From Rutidosis leptorrhynchoides (Eukaryota; Streptophyta; Magnoliopsida; Asterales; Asteraceae), in the NCBI RefSeq assembly GCF_046630445.1, contig NC_092341.1, forward strand, positions 33,808,501-33,872,500: a stretch of 64,000 nucleotides of DNA, read 5' to 3'. The notes under the pieces were generated by a model. It made no database searches and was not told where the DNA came from. It worked only from the letters and a program-made list of their open reading frames with translations. Shown one piece after another: positions 1-11,425 of the stretch. The translations under genes and the position numbers were made by a program. Each line of letters starts with the position of its first letter. Positions within the stretch are counted from its first letter, which is position 1.

Positions 1-465
1 GTTGGGAACTGAAGCATGAATTAGTATAATATAATGACACTTGATCAACGTCATTATATTACAGTAAGTCATGTTGAGTTTCTAATGGAATGTGATGATT
101 CACAGTACCATCATCATGTGGCATTTACACGACTCTTACATTCTATCTAATTTTTAAACACATCAATAAAATATTTCTTGATGATTCGGTCTTTTTCAGA
201 ATATTATGGTAATCTGACAAATCAAAATCGCTCCATTACCATTTCTTTCTTAGAGCATTAGCTATGTTCATTTCGAATTTCATACCTACGAATTCCGGAC
301 CATTACTCGCTTATATTCTTCGCGTTATCAAATTATTTTATCTATATTACTTAATGATGATAAAACCCCAATATCACCTCATATTCGTCATGGAAACATT
401 CTTATTGTTATCCATGACGACCTCTATCAAATTTCGGGGACGAAATTTCTTTAACGGGTAGGTAC
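1..465 (+). mobile_element. 3' end of internal region of a Tekay-like LTR element (cut by window edge)
   Basis: This stretch contains no gag or pol coding. Positions 1-300 closely match 34797-35105 and, inverted, 39600-39757, which are internal parts of two other LTR elements in the window. It ends in a short hairpin (429-448) and a polypurine-like tract (451-465) directly before an LTR start at 466. It is therefore the 3' tail of an element that begins outside the window. Because the following LTR leads into a gag-pol element, the LTR looks shared between two element bodies. Confidence 0.7.
429..465 (+). promoter_or_regulatory. Hairpin plus polypurine tract (3' PPT) at LTR boundary
   Basis: The arms AAATTTCG and CGAAATTT with a 4-base loop lie at 429-448. 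TTAACGGGTAGGTAC follows at 451-465 and the LTR begins TGTAATGACCCGG at 466. The PPT primes plus-strand synthesis in LTR elements. The same hairpin-PPT-LTR order recurs at 24689, 46669, 60401 and, on the minus strand, 38647-38682. Confidence 0.75.
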
Positions 466-646
466 TGTAATGACCCGGAAATTTCCGACCAAATTTAAAC
501 CTTAATCTTTATATGTTTCCGACACGATAAGCAAAATCTGTAATGTTGAGTCTAGAAAGTTTGAAATCTATATTCGGATAATCAGTTCCCCTTTTGACCA
601 AGCCTGAGGATTCACGAACAATTACTTGTAAATAGATATGTATATG

Positions 647-809
<163 letters not shown>

Positions 810-2629
810 GATAATAAGAATTATAAATTGAAATATTATATGATTTAATGGTAGGAAAGAAATATGTATAATAATATGAGATATAATAAAAACTATTATG
901 TTATTATGTATATATATATATATAGATATTTATATTTATATATATAAATATTACTTGTAATTATATAATATTATATTTATTTGTTTAAAGGATATAATTA
1001 ATACATTTATTTACTTAAACTTGTTAACTAGGATTGGTTATATATATATATATAGATAGTGTATATTGAAAATGAATGGTTCCGAGTAGATTTAGTAAAT
1101 AATTGTGATACTTGGTTGACATTTATTTAAGGTTCATATAAATCTAAAACGTATATATGAAGGTTCAAAATAAAAGTTGAACTGTAATTCGATTACGAAG
1201 ATTATATGTTTTGACAAAAATAGTTTTACCTTTTTAGTTTGAATATTAATACTCCGTACACATTATTTGGTACATAAAATAAATAATTACTGAACCTTTT
1301 TGATCAGGTTTCAAACAGTTAATGAGTGGAACAATTAAAAATATTTAATCTAAAAGTTTGGGATTTTTAGGAACACTTTTATACGATAACTGTTTAGCAA
1401 TGGACACGATATAAGTCGTTCGGGAGAAACTGTCGGTAATAAAACTCCAAAGTGAAGGCTGCTATACTATTTGCGTACACGTTTTTATGATTACCCTCAT
1501 GATTATTAAATTATTATTATATATAATATATAACTTTATATATCTATATATATATATGCATATACAGAGAGAGATGAAGATTTAGGAATAAATCACACAC
1601 TCCCCTTCTTCTTGTTCTTTCTTCTCTATCACACCATCCGCCATCACCACCAAGAACCACCGCAACACCACCTCGCTCTCTCGTCTCTCTGTTCGGAGAA
1701 TATTAAAAAAAAAAACACAAACATCATGGCTCATAGTCACCACCACTAATCACCTTTATTCTCATCATCACCATAAACTTTACATACCTCGATTTAAACC
1801 GAAACCCATAAATCGTCACTTTCATCTCAATCACTACCACTTTGAAACCACCATGAACAACCACCTATATATCTCTCTTTTCTCTAAAAGGGTTGATCAA
1901 ATCGTCATCCAAACGAGTCACCACTTCCACCACCGGAGAACAACCAACCTGCGTTTTATTTCTATATATTTCTGTTTATCGAGCTACACAACTTAAACCA
2001 CCATCATACGAATTACTTACTGTTGCAGTAGAACCGCCACCATCACACATCACAACAACTTTTTTTTTTATGTGTTTCGATTCTGTTTCCTTTCGATCAC
2101 CAAAGTAAACCATCTGTTTGCTACGAACTGCTATACATCTGTTCGAAAACCATCCCATACACTACTGCTATTCGAGTGAAGATGATTAAAATAATGTTAA
2201 ATGAAGAGGACGATGTACAGTAACTTCTAAGGAAAAAGAAGTTACAATATTGCTCGATGTTTCTTCCTGTTACTATCCAATTCACACGGTTTCAACTGCT
2301 GCTGCTATGTGTCTCCTTTGATGTGTGCACAATTACAACGAAAGCAATAAGAAGAAGATGAGGAACGTGAACGTATGATGATAATAAAGATGATGACGGC
2401 ATCGGTGTTGAGATTATTTTGTTGACGGCGTTTATAACAATGTGCATATAATATACTATAGATTATAAATTATAAATGATTTGATGATGATGAGAATAAG
2501 ATGATGATGTTTATGTTAAAGAATAGTTCTGGGTTTTGACTTAGAAGAAAATGGAAACAGAAATAGTTGGGTTAAAAAAATAATAATCCAGGAATAAGTA
2601 AGAAAAACAAAGATGGACGGATGGTTGTG

Positions 2630-2700
2630 GGAGTGTTTGTTAATCGAGAGGTTCTAGGTTCGATTCTCGTTGCTGCATAAAATTTTTTTTAAAAAAAAAA
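2630..2700 (+). repeat. tRNA-like (SINE-like) remnant inside LTR
   Basis: It contains a B-box-like GGTTCGATTCT followed by an A/T-rich homopolymer tail, the pattern of a short tRNA-derived SINE. No target duplication was found. Similar B-box-like strings occur in the minus-strand LTRs near 37100 and 37440. This is a weak call. Confidence 0.3.
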
Positions 2701-2956
2701 ATAGTCAGCCACCAGATCAGGCCATTGGGCTTGATAAATTATTTCGTGGGCCTGATGGGCCGCAGATTACTAAAGTTTATATTAGGCCAAATATATTTAA
2801 GTGGACTTGCAAAGTTGGGCTAATGATTGGGTTTATAGTTGGGACCAAGCTTTATTGAACTAAAAATTGAAATATACGGGGTAGCGGGACGTCGCGAGTT
2901 CAGAACCGGACTTGGGCATTTTTTTTAAGGCTACTCCTTTGAGGTAGTTATTACTA

Positions 2957-3098
<142 letters not shown>

Positions 3099-4048
3099 GT
3101 TAACATTATCATCATTATTATTTTTACTATTATAAAAGAAAAATATAAAATTTTTATTTATTATTATTACTAATATTATTTTATCAAGAAAGAGTTAGTT
3201 ATATAAAACTATAATTAATATATATGATATAACTATATTAACATTAGTTATAATAAATATCAATTATTTAAGGTACATAAAATAAATACATATATAATTA
3301 AGTTATTAATAACACATATAATATAAAATAACAAATTAAATCACTAATAATATATATATTCGTTCGAATTACCGTTACATGTATTAATATACATAATTGA
3401 ATATAGGTTCGTGAATCCGAGGCCAACCCTATAATTGATCAATGGTGTTATATGTATTTTTACTACAAAATACAGTATGGTGAGTATATAGTCCCTTTTT
3501 AAACTCTAAATATTTTTGGGCTGAGAATACATGCGCTGTTTTTATAAATGATTTACGTTATGGACACAAGTGATCAAAAATATAAATTCTACGTTGAGTT
3601 GTACCATGGCATATCTCTTTATACTTGGTAGCTAATATTTACGTGAGGAGCGTAAACGCGAATCCTGTTGATAGATCTATCGGGCCTGACAACCCCAAAC
3701 GGGCTGGACGACCAGCATTTAACGGTTGCACAGTACTTCGTTTCGTTACTACACTTGGTACGGTGTAGGGTTTATTTAAGAGTATGCTGCTGTGATTTAA
3801 ATGTTAAGTATGGTTACCAAGTGCTCAACGTCTTTTCCATACACGAGGAGTGTATTATGTATAAACATGAAATCTTGTGGTCCATGGTTATTACGCTGCT
3901 AGCATCAAACCTATATATCTCACCAACTTTATGTTGACGTTTTAAAGCATGTTATTCTCAGGTACGAATTAAGTCTTCCGCTGTGCATTTGCTCATGTTA
4001 AGGACAATACTTGGAGTCGATCATCGCAATGGAACCAAATGTTGATGA

Positions 4049-4588
4049 CTTCGTCCGGATGGATTAGGACGGGGTCCTCACACACAGTATCGTTGGCATG
4101 GACCCATGATCCCTGGAGTAAACGAGGATCGTCCATTTCTAAACAAATATGGACATTGGTCCAGATATACCGCCGACGGGCGGGTTGTGCCGATTACGCC
4201 TGGCAGATTTTGGTTCATGACCACCGGTACATATTCTTGCAGTTCGTCATCATATTCTCCTACACATGACTCAGACAGTTCGTCATCAGACGAGATCAGT
4301 AAGGAGGAGGATTTCGCTAATGAAATAAAAGAGATCACTAAGGAGAAATTCCAACTTGCTATAGATAATAAAAACAACCACAATAATAAAATGTCCTTAA
4401 TTATTAAAAAAGAACAGGACCATTCGATCCGTAACCACCCTTATTGTATTAAACCCACTGAGGCAACGGGTACCTCAAAACCCCAACTAAAAATAAAATA
4501 CACTGCCAGAATGTCTGTCGGACCATGTGCACACAAACAATTGGCAGAGAGAACCAAATGGGAAGAAGTTTCTGATAGTTCTGAATGA
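4049..4588 (+). CDS. Extra acidic ORF between LTR and gag of chromovirus
   Basis: The frame is open from 4049, with the first ATG at 4106 giving 160 residues. The N-terminal part is rich in Trp, Gly and Pro. The middle is a Ser/Asp/Glu-rich acidic stretch followed by a short motif EIKEITKEKF, and the C-terminal part is basic and ends acidic. The motif recurs as EIQEITKDKF in the ORF at 63320-63718, which has the same place between LTR/PBS and gag of a related element. That conservation argues for a real protein. No known domain was recognised. Additional ORFs are known in several plant Ty3/gypsy lineages, but I cannot assign this one. The start codon is uncertain. Confidence 0.5.
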   Translation, partial: LRPDGLGRGPHTQYRWHGPMIPGVNEDRPFLNKYGHWSRYTADGRVVPITPGRFWFMTTGTYSCSSSSYSPTHDSDSSSSDEISKEEDFANEIKEITKEKFQLAIDNKNNHNNKMSLIIKKEQDHSIRNHPYCIKPTEATGTSKPQLKIKYTARMSVGPCAHKQLAERTKWEEVSDSSE

Positions 4589-4866
4589 ACGACCTCGCAA
4601 CCATAAATCTTCCATGCGCTATTTTATTGCTTATGTGTGCTACTCTATCTTGTTATGTAAAATAAGCATATGTAAAATATCAGTATTGTATGGTATTGTA
4701 TTATTTTGGTTTATTAATAATAAATGCATGGAATGATTATTTGTATTATTACTACTTCTTATTATTATTATTACATAATAATGTAGTAACTCGCTATAAT
4801 TTTTCATAGTGGAATATTATTAGGATTTTAGTAGTTAATTCCTTGTACTAGCTATTATGTATGAAC

Positions 4867-4880
4867 TTAACGGGTAGGTA
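4867..4880 (+). promoter_or_regulatory. Second PPT-like motif upstream of gag
   Basis: TTAACGGGTAGGTA is identical to the first 14 bases of the 3' PPT at 451, but lies about 155 bases upstream of the gag start. It is present in the same relative place at 33371, 63931 and, on the minus strand, 41725-41745. It could be an additional plus-strand primer site. Confidence 0.45.
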
Positions 4881-5036
4881 ATACCCTAGAAATAATTATA
4901 AAATGCTAATAAGAAGAAAAGGCTTTTATAATAATCGGTTCATATTATTAATATGCTACGATTAACTATTGACAACTCATTTTACCTATAATATTCTATA
5001 TGATTAAATTATATCTGTTGTGTTTATTGAAGAAAC

Positions 5037-8035
5037 ATGTCTCAAATGTCGGATGCTGAGTTTGAGCAACTAGTCGAGAAACGTGTGAATGAAAGAATTG
5101 CTGCAACCGAAGCAGCAAAAGCAACAGCCGAAGCAGCAGCCAAAGCAGCAGCCGTAAACACAAATTCACGAAACGGATGCTCATACAAAACTTTTCAAGG
5201 ATGCAAACCACAGACGTTTAGTGGAACTGAGGGACCAGTCGGTCTAACCCGATGGTTTGAAAAGATGGAATCCGTTTTCAAAATCAGTAATTGTGCGAAC
5301 GGAGACAAGTCAAAGTATGCTTCGTGCACGTTGCAAGATGGTGCACTTACTTGGTGGAACAATTATGCTAAAGCAGAAGGAATAGATACGGCATATGATA
5401 TCTCTTGGGAAGAACTGAAAAAGATGCTAATCGAGGAGTACTGTCCTCGAAACGAGATCAGAAAAATGGAATCGGAGTTACGTAATCTGAAGGTTATCGG
5501 CGCGAATCTCAATAACTATGAAAAGCGTTTCATGGAACTAGCCTTGTTGTGTCCCGAATTGGTACCAAATGAGAAACGAAAGATAGAAATGTATATTGAC
5601 GGTTTATCGATCAATATAAAAGGAAATGTTACATCGTCCAAACCGAATACGATGCAGGAAGCCATGACAATGGCACACCAACTCATGGACCAGATCACAG
5701 AGAGTTCGATTAAGGCACCAATTACCGAAGTCAAGACAACTGAAGGAAAGAGGAAATGGGAAGACTATAAGGGCAAAAGTACTCACCTGAAGAAACAAGA
5801 AACTTTTAAAGGTAAACAAGATGGGGCAACTGCAAGTCCAAACTATAAGGGACCCCATCCGTTCTGCAAAAGATGTTACACACATCATGCAGGTTATTGT
5901 CAAGTGGTCTGTGATAAGTGCAACAAGAAAGGACATGTGGCGAAAGATTGTTATGCCACCGTTTCTGAAGTAAAGACAAAACTGACCGATGTCAAGAAAT
6001 GTTTTGGATGCGGGAAGTCTGGTCACTTTATAAATCAATGCCCTGATAAGGAGAAGAACAAAGAACCCGCACGTGGGAGGGCATTTAATGTTAGTGCTAG
6101 TAAAGCACGTGAGGATCCTAATCTTGTCACGGGTACGTTTACCGTTAATAATCAACTAGCTTCTATTATGTTTGATACGGGTGCTGATAGAAGTTATATG
6201 TGTAAAGACTTTAGTTTTAAACTAAAATGTGCATCATTACCTCTAGACGATAAATATACTATTGAATTAGCTAATGGTAAACTGATAAAAGCTGATAAAA
6301 TTTGCCATGGTTGCGAAATGAATCTCGCTGGTGAAACCTTCAAAATCGATTTGATACCTGTAGAATTAGGAAGTTTTGACGTAATCGTTGGCATGGACTG
6401 GATGTCCAAAACAAGAGCGGAAGTTGTTTGCGCTGAGAAAGCAATCCGTATCCCTCGTAAGGATGAAACGTCATTAATGATTTATGGGGAGAAGAGCAAC
6501 TCAAAGCTGAACTTTATCAGCTGTATGAAGGCCCAGAAACTTATAAGAAAAGGTTGTTATGCTATTCTGGCACATGTAAAGAAGATCGATACTGAAGAAA
6601 GAAGCATTAATGACATGCCGGTTGTAAGAGAATATCCCGGAGTATTTCCAGAAGAATTACCGGGGCTACCTCCACACAGATGTGTAGAATTCCAGATTGA
6701 TCTCATACCAGGAGCTGCACCTGTAGCCCGATCTCCATATAGACTTGCACCTTCAGAAATGCAAGAATTACAAGACCAGTTGCAAGAATTATCGGACCGT
6801 GGATTTATTCGTCCTAGTTTTTCACCTTGGGGTGCTCCTATTCTGTTCGTCAAGAAAAAGGATGGATCTATGAGAATGTGCATAGATTACCGAGAATTAA
6901 ACAAATTAACGATCAAGAATCGGTACCCATTACCGAGGATTGATGATTTGTTTGATCAATTGCAAGGATCAAGTGTTTATTCTAAGATTGATCTACGCTC
7001 CGGATATCATCAACTGAGAGTGAAGGAAGAAGATGTTCCTAAAACCGCGTTCAGAACCCGTTACGGTCACTATGAGTTTCTAGTCATGCCTTTTGGATTA
7101 ACTAATGCTCCAACAGTATTCATGGATCTAATGAATCGCATCTGTAGACCGTATTTAGACAAATTTGTCATTGTTTTTATCGATGACATATTGATTTACT
7201 CGAAGAACAAGGAAGAACATGAGCAACACTTAAGACTGGTACTGGAGATACTCAAGAAAGAAGAATTGTACGCAAAATTTTCGAAGTGTGATTTCTGGTT
7301 ACAAGAAGTACAATTTTTGGGCCATGTTGTCAGTAAACATGGAATTAAAGTTGACCCCGCCAAGATCGAAGCCATTAGTAAATGGGAAACCCCGAAGACT
7401 CCAACACAAATTCGCCAATTCTTAGGTCTTGCTGGTTACTACCGAAGATTCATTCAAGATTTCTCTAGAATCGCCAAACCCTTAACTGCATTGACTCAAA
7501 AGGGAAAGAAGTATGATTGGTCCACAGAACAGGAATCCTCATTCCAGTTATTAAAGAAGAAGTTAACGTCTGCACCCATTTTGTCATTACCGGAAGGAAA
7601 TGATGATTTCGTGATCTATTGTGATGCTTCACGCCAAGGTTTAGGATGTGTATTAATGCAACGCACAAAGGTCATCGCATATGCCTCACGACAACTAAAA
7701 ATTCATGAAAAGAACTATACGACGCACGATTTAGAACTTGGAGCAGTAGTTTTTGCACTCAAAATATGGAGACACTATCTATATGGCACAAGTGTACAGT
7801 GTACACCGACCATAAGAGTCTTCAGCATATTTTTGATCAAAAACAACTCAATATGAGGCAACGTCGCTGGGTAGAGTTGTTAAACGATTACGATTGTGAA
7901 ATCCGTTACCACCCCGGAAAGGCTAATGTTGTAGCTGATGCCCTAAGTCGAAAAGAAAGAGTAAAACCTCTTAGGGTCCGAGCTTTGAATATTACAATTC
8001 GTACTGATCTCACAAAGCAAATTCAAGCAGCACAG
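5037..8035 (+). pseudogene. Chromovirus gag-pol, 5' part (gag, protease, RT, RNase H), frameshifted and interrupted
   Basis: The ATG at 5037 opens 918 residues of intact reading. Gag comes first, with a coiled Ala/Glu-rich N-terminus and CCHC zinc knuckles at about 292-305 and 322-335. An aspartic protease (DTGA at 380-383), a reverse transcriptase (FIDD, Asp716-Asp717) and the start of RNase H (CDAS, Asp863; Glu900) follow. A one-base deletion near 7790 shifts the frame. The rest of RNase H (YTDH, then ADALSR) reads on in another frame to 8035. There the Athila element (TSD CACAG) separates it from the integrase part, which resumes at 23296. It belongs to the Ty3/gypsy chromoviruses, probably Tekay clade, judged from the chromodomain-like end of the second part. 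It would act in cytoplasmic virus-like particles. This copy is not functional. Confidence 0.93.
8031..8035. other. Target-site duplication (CACAG), left
   Basis: CACAG precedes the Athila 5' LTR and is repeated at 23291-23295 after the 3' LTR. The chromovirus pol sequence continues across the two copies. Confidence 0.95.
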
Positions 8036-10026
8036 TGATAATGCTAAAAATGAACATATATTTCATAGCATTATTCCTCAAGAAAGACAAGCTTTTAGTT
8101 GCAATTGTTCTATTTACAAGTGATATTCGTTTAAATAATAAAAGGTGAAGACAAAAGACAGATTCAACGAATTGAAGACGCAAACGACCAAAAAGCTCAA
8201 AAGTACAAAAGACAATCAAAAAGGTTCCAATTATTGATAAGAAACGTCTCGAAATTACAAGAGTACAAGATTCAAAACGCAAAATACAAAATATAAAATT
8301 GTACGCAAGGACGTTCGAAAATCCGGAACCGGGACCAGAGTCAACTCTTAACGCTCGACGCAACGGACTAAAAATTACAAGTTAACTATGTATATAAATA
8401 TAATATAATATATAATTAATTATATTAATTATATATATATTATATATATATTATAAAACCGTCGGCAGAGAAAGACTCCAAGGGTGTGAGCTGTAAATAC
8501 ATTCTCCGTGACTCGCGGAGTTTGAAGAGGATTTTGCCGCGAGTCGCGGAGCCCCAATTTCAGAAACTTCCTATAAAAGCAAACGAATTCTGATCGAAAA
8601 AACCACCAAATATATCCATCTCTCTATCTATATCGTATATATTTATATTTATATTTTAATTTTAATTTTAATTTTAATTATAATTCTAATAATAAGGGTA
8701 TGTTAGCGAATATTGTAAGGGTGTAAGTCGAAATTCTGTCCGTGTAACGCTACGCTATTTTTAATCATTGTAAGTTATGTTCAACCTTTTTATATTAATG
8801 TCTCGTAGCTAAGTTATTATTATGCTTATTTAAAACGAAGTAATCATGATGTTGGGCTAATTAATAAAATTGGGTAATTGGGCTTTGTACCATAATTGGG
8901 GTTTGGACAAAAGAACGACACTTGTGGAAATTAGACTATGGGCTATTAATGGGCTTTATATTTGTTTAACTAAATAAAAGTTTGTTAATGTTAATATAAA
9001 GATTTACAATTGGGTGTCCCTATAAATTACCATATACACTCAATCGGACACGATGGGCGGGGTATTTATATGTACGAATAATCGTTCATTTAACCGGACA
9101 CGGGAATGGATTAATAGCCACTAGAATAATTAAAACAGGGGTGAAATTACATTCAAGGGTAATTGATGTAATTGTTAACAAAGTAGTAAAACCTTGGTTT
9201 ACACGCAGTCGATAACCTGGTGTATTCATTAAACAAAGTATTAAAACCTTGTTACAATTCGAATCCCCAATTAGTTGGAATATTTAACTTCGGGTATAAG
9301 GATAATTTGACGAGGACACTCGCACTTTATATTTATGACTGATGGACTGTTATGGACAAAAACCAGACGGACATATTAAATAATCCAGGACAAAGGACAA
9401 TTAACCCATGGGCATAAAACTAAAATCAACACGTCAAACATCATGATTACGGAAGTTTAAATAAGCATAATTCTTTTATTTCATATTTAATTTCCTTTAT
9501 TTTATATTTAATTGCACTTCTAATTATCGCACTTTTATTTATTGTTATTTAATCGCACTTTTAATTATCGTACTTTTTAATTATCGCAATTTTATTTTAT
9601 CGCACTTTTATTATTCGCAATTTCATTATCGTTATTTACTTTACGCTTTAAATTAAGTCTTTTATTTATTTAATATTTTACATTAGGTTTTAACTGCGAC
9701 TAAAGTTTTAAAATCGACAAACCGGTCATTAAAAGGTAAAAACCCCCCTTTATAATAATAATATTACTTATATATATGTTTGTATTTTTATAAAAGTAAA
9801 TTAATATAGCGTTGAGCTTTGTTTAAAGATTTCCCTGTGGAATGAACCGGACTTACTAAAAACTACACTACTGTACGATTAGGTACACTGCCTATAAGTG
9901 TTGTAGCAAGGTTTAAGTATATCCATTCTATAAATAAATAAATATCTTGTGTAAAATTGTATCGTATTTAATAGTGTTTCCTTGTAAAAATTTAATAGTA
10001 TTTTATACCCCTCTGCTTTGACATCA
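8036..10026 (+). repeat. Athila 5' LTR
   Basis: Starts TGATAATGCT, ends TTTGACATCA, 1991 bp. A palindromic dyad (8504-8549) precedes a TATA box (TATAAAA, 8572-8578). It also contains repeated short TTAATT and ATCGCACTTTT motifs (about 8655-8690 and 9520-9620). Confidence 0.95.
8504..8549. promoter_or_regulatory. Palindromic dyad upstream of LTR TATA box (Athila 5' LTR)
   Basis: CTCCGTGACTCGCGGAG (8504-8520) and CCGCGAGTCGCGG (8537-8549) have centres 31 bp apart. The TATA box starts 22 bp further on. The geometry matches the CATGCGATCGCATG dyads in other LTRs of the window. Confidence 0.7.
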
Positions 10027-10034
10027 AGTATTTT

Positions 10035-10052
10035 TGGCGCCGCTGCCGGGGA
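10035..10052 (+). other. Primer-binding site (tRNA-Asp type) of Athila element
   Basis: TGGCGCCGCTGCCGGGGA lies 8 bases after the 5' LTR. It is complementary, with one mismatch, to the 3' end expected for plant tRNA-Asp, the usual primer of Athila elements. Confidence 0.9.
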
Positions 10053-10349
10053 ACACTCTTAAACGCCGGAAGCGCAACGCTAATATAAAAAAAAAAAAAT
10101 TTAGTTAACTTTTATTAAAATTCGTTTTTGTAAAAATACGTGTTAATTATTCAAAAATATAAAAAGAAAAACAAAAATATAAGTATTTTTTTTAAAATAT
10201 TTAAGTTTTATAAGTTTCTTTATTCTTATTTTAATTTATAAAAATATAAGTTTTATTAAATATCTTTTATATATAGAAAAAATTAAAAACAGAAAAAAAA
10301 AAAAAAAACGCGTAAAAATTTTAAACTGCTCCAGATCTGAAATTCTGAA

Positions 10350-10397
10350 CCCCGCGACTCGCGGGGTTTGAAGCATTAAATACTGCAACTCGCGGAG
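10350..10397. promoter_or_regulatory. Third GACTCGCGG palindrome pair, in Athila leader
   Basis: CCCCGCGACTCGCGGGG (10350-10366) is a near-perfect palindrome. A degraded second copy follows at about 10384-10397, with centres about 30 bp apart. It lies downstream of the PBS, so it would be in the transcribed leader rather than the U3 promoter. Confidence 0.5.
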
Positions 10398-11425
10398 CTT
10401 CTCTGACACGCGAACAGGAAGCCCTAATTCAGCATTTATTACGGATTATTATTAATTATTATTAATATAACCCTTATTATGTATTATTATTATAATTAAG
10501 TTTTATTTTAAAATTTCTTTTTATTTAATTTGTTTTATTTTGTTTAAATTAGTTTTATTAAATTGTAAAATTAGTAGTTTTATAAAAAAAAAAATATAAA
10601 AATAATATTTTTATAAAAATTGTACTTTTTACAACTTTTTATATATTTTTATATTTTGTCCCTTTTTAATCATTGTAGCGTAATATTTGTATTTTTAGCT
10701 CATATTTAATTTTAAACTTAGTTTTTGCCATAGTCATTTTTACTCCTAGATTTTTAGGCTTTGCCGTAGAATTCCTTAAGTGCTTTTTCTTTAGACTAAG
10801 ATTTAGGTGCTTTAGAATTTTGCGACGCCTTTTTAAGTTTTAGTTTCTTTTTTAAGTTATTTCCATTTGGGATTTAGTTTTTCCTGTAAGCTTTAATATT
10901 TTTAGACGACTTTTACTATGTACCAATTATCATTCCAATTAGTAATTTCAATTTGCGATTATAATTTTAAGTTAGTTGTAGTAATAAGGTTAGGTTAGTT
11001 AAGTATTTTTAAGTTTTTATAAGTTTCTTATATTTTTCCGTCACCTTTTATTTTTCAACCATTTTTTTTCTTTTTCGACCTTTTGCGACGAACTCTTTTT
11101 CTCTCTTATTTCTCGCTATTCTAGTTTTTAGGACATAGATTTTTATTCTACTTCTTATCTAAATTTCTTAAAATTACGAAAATTTATTTTGAGTGGTTAA
11201 ATTGATAGACATCAAAATTTTCTGGTTCGTAGTAATAGTTGGATTTGTACGTGGACCGGGTTATTGGAGCCAAACAGTCCTCAATTATATTGAGACCAAA
11301 CGAATCCTGCCCCTCTGCTGCATCTTTTGGCTATTCGAAACGTGGGCAAAATCAGAAAAGTCTATTAATTGGATAACTTATTATAATTTTTCTTTCCTTT
11401 TAAAAACTAATAGGATATTCAGTGA

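Noticed and set aside
4049..4080. Treating 4049-4080 as purely coding so that the LTR ends earlier
   Set aside because: The 21-base identity with the LTR end of the minus-strand element favours an LTR terminus, but the boundary is left uncertain because the ORF is open there.
5604..6155. Minus-strand 183-residue ORF, and other minus ORFs over 5516-7668 and 11881-16174
   Set aside because: Shadows of the gag-pol coding strand.
8010..8363. Minus-strand 117-residue ORF (repeated at 21284-21628 and partly at 59178)
   Set aside because: It lies inside the Athila LTR and recurs only because the LTR does; no leader, domain or codon signal.
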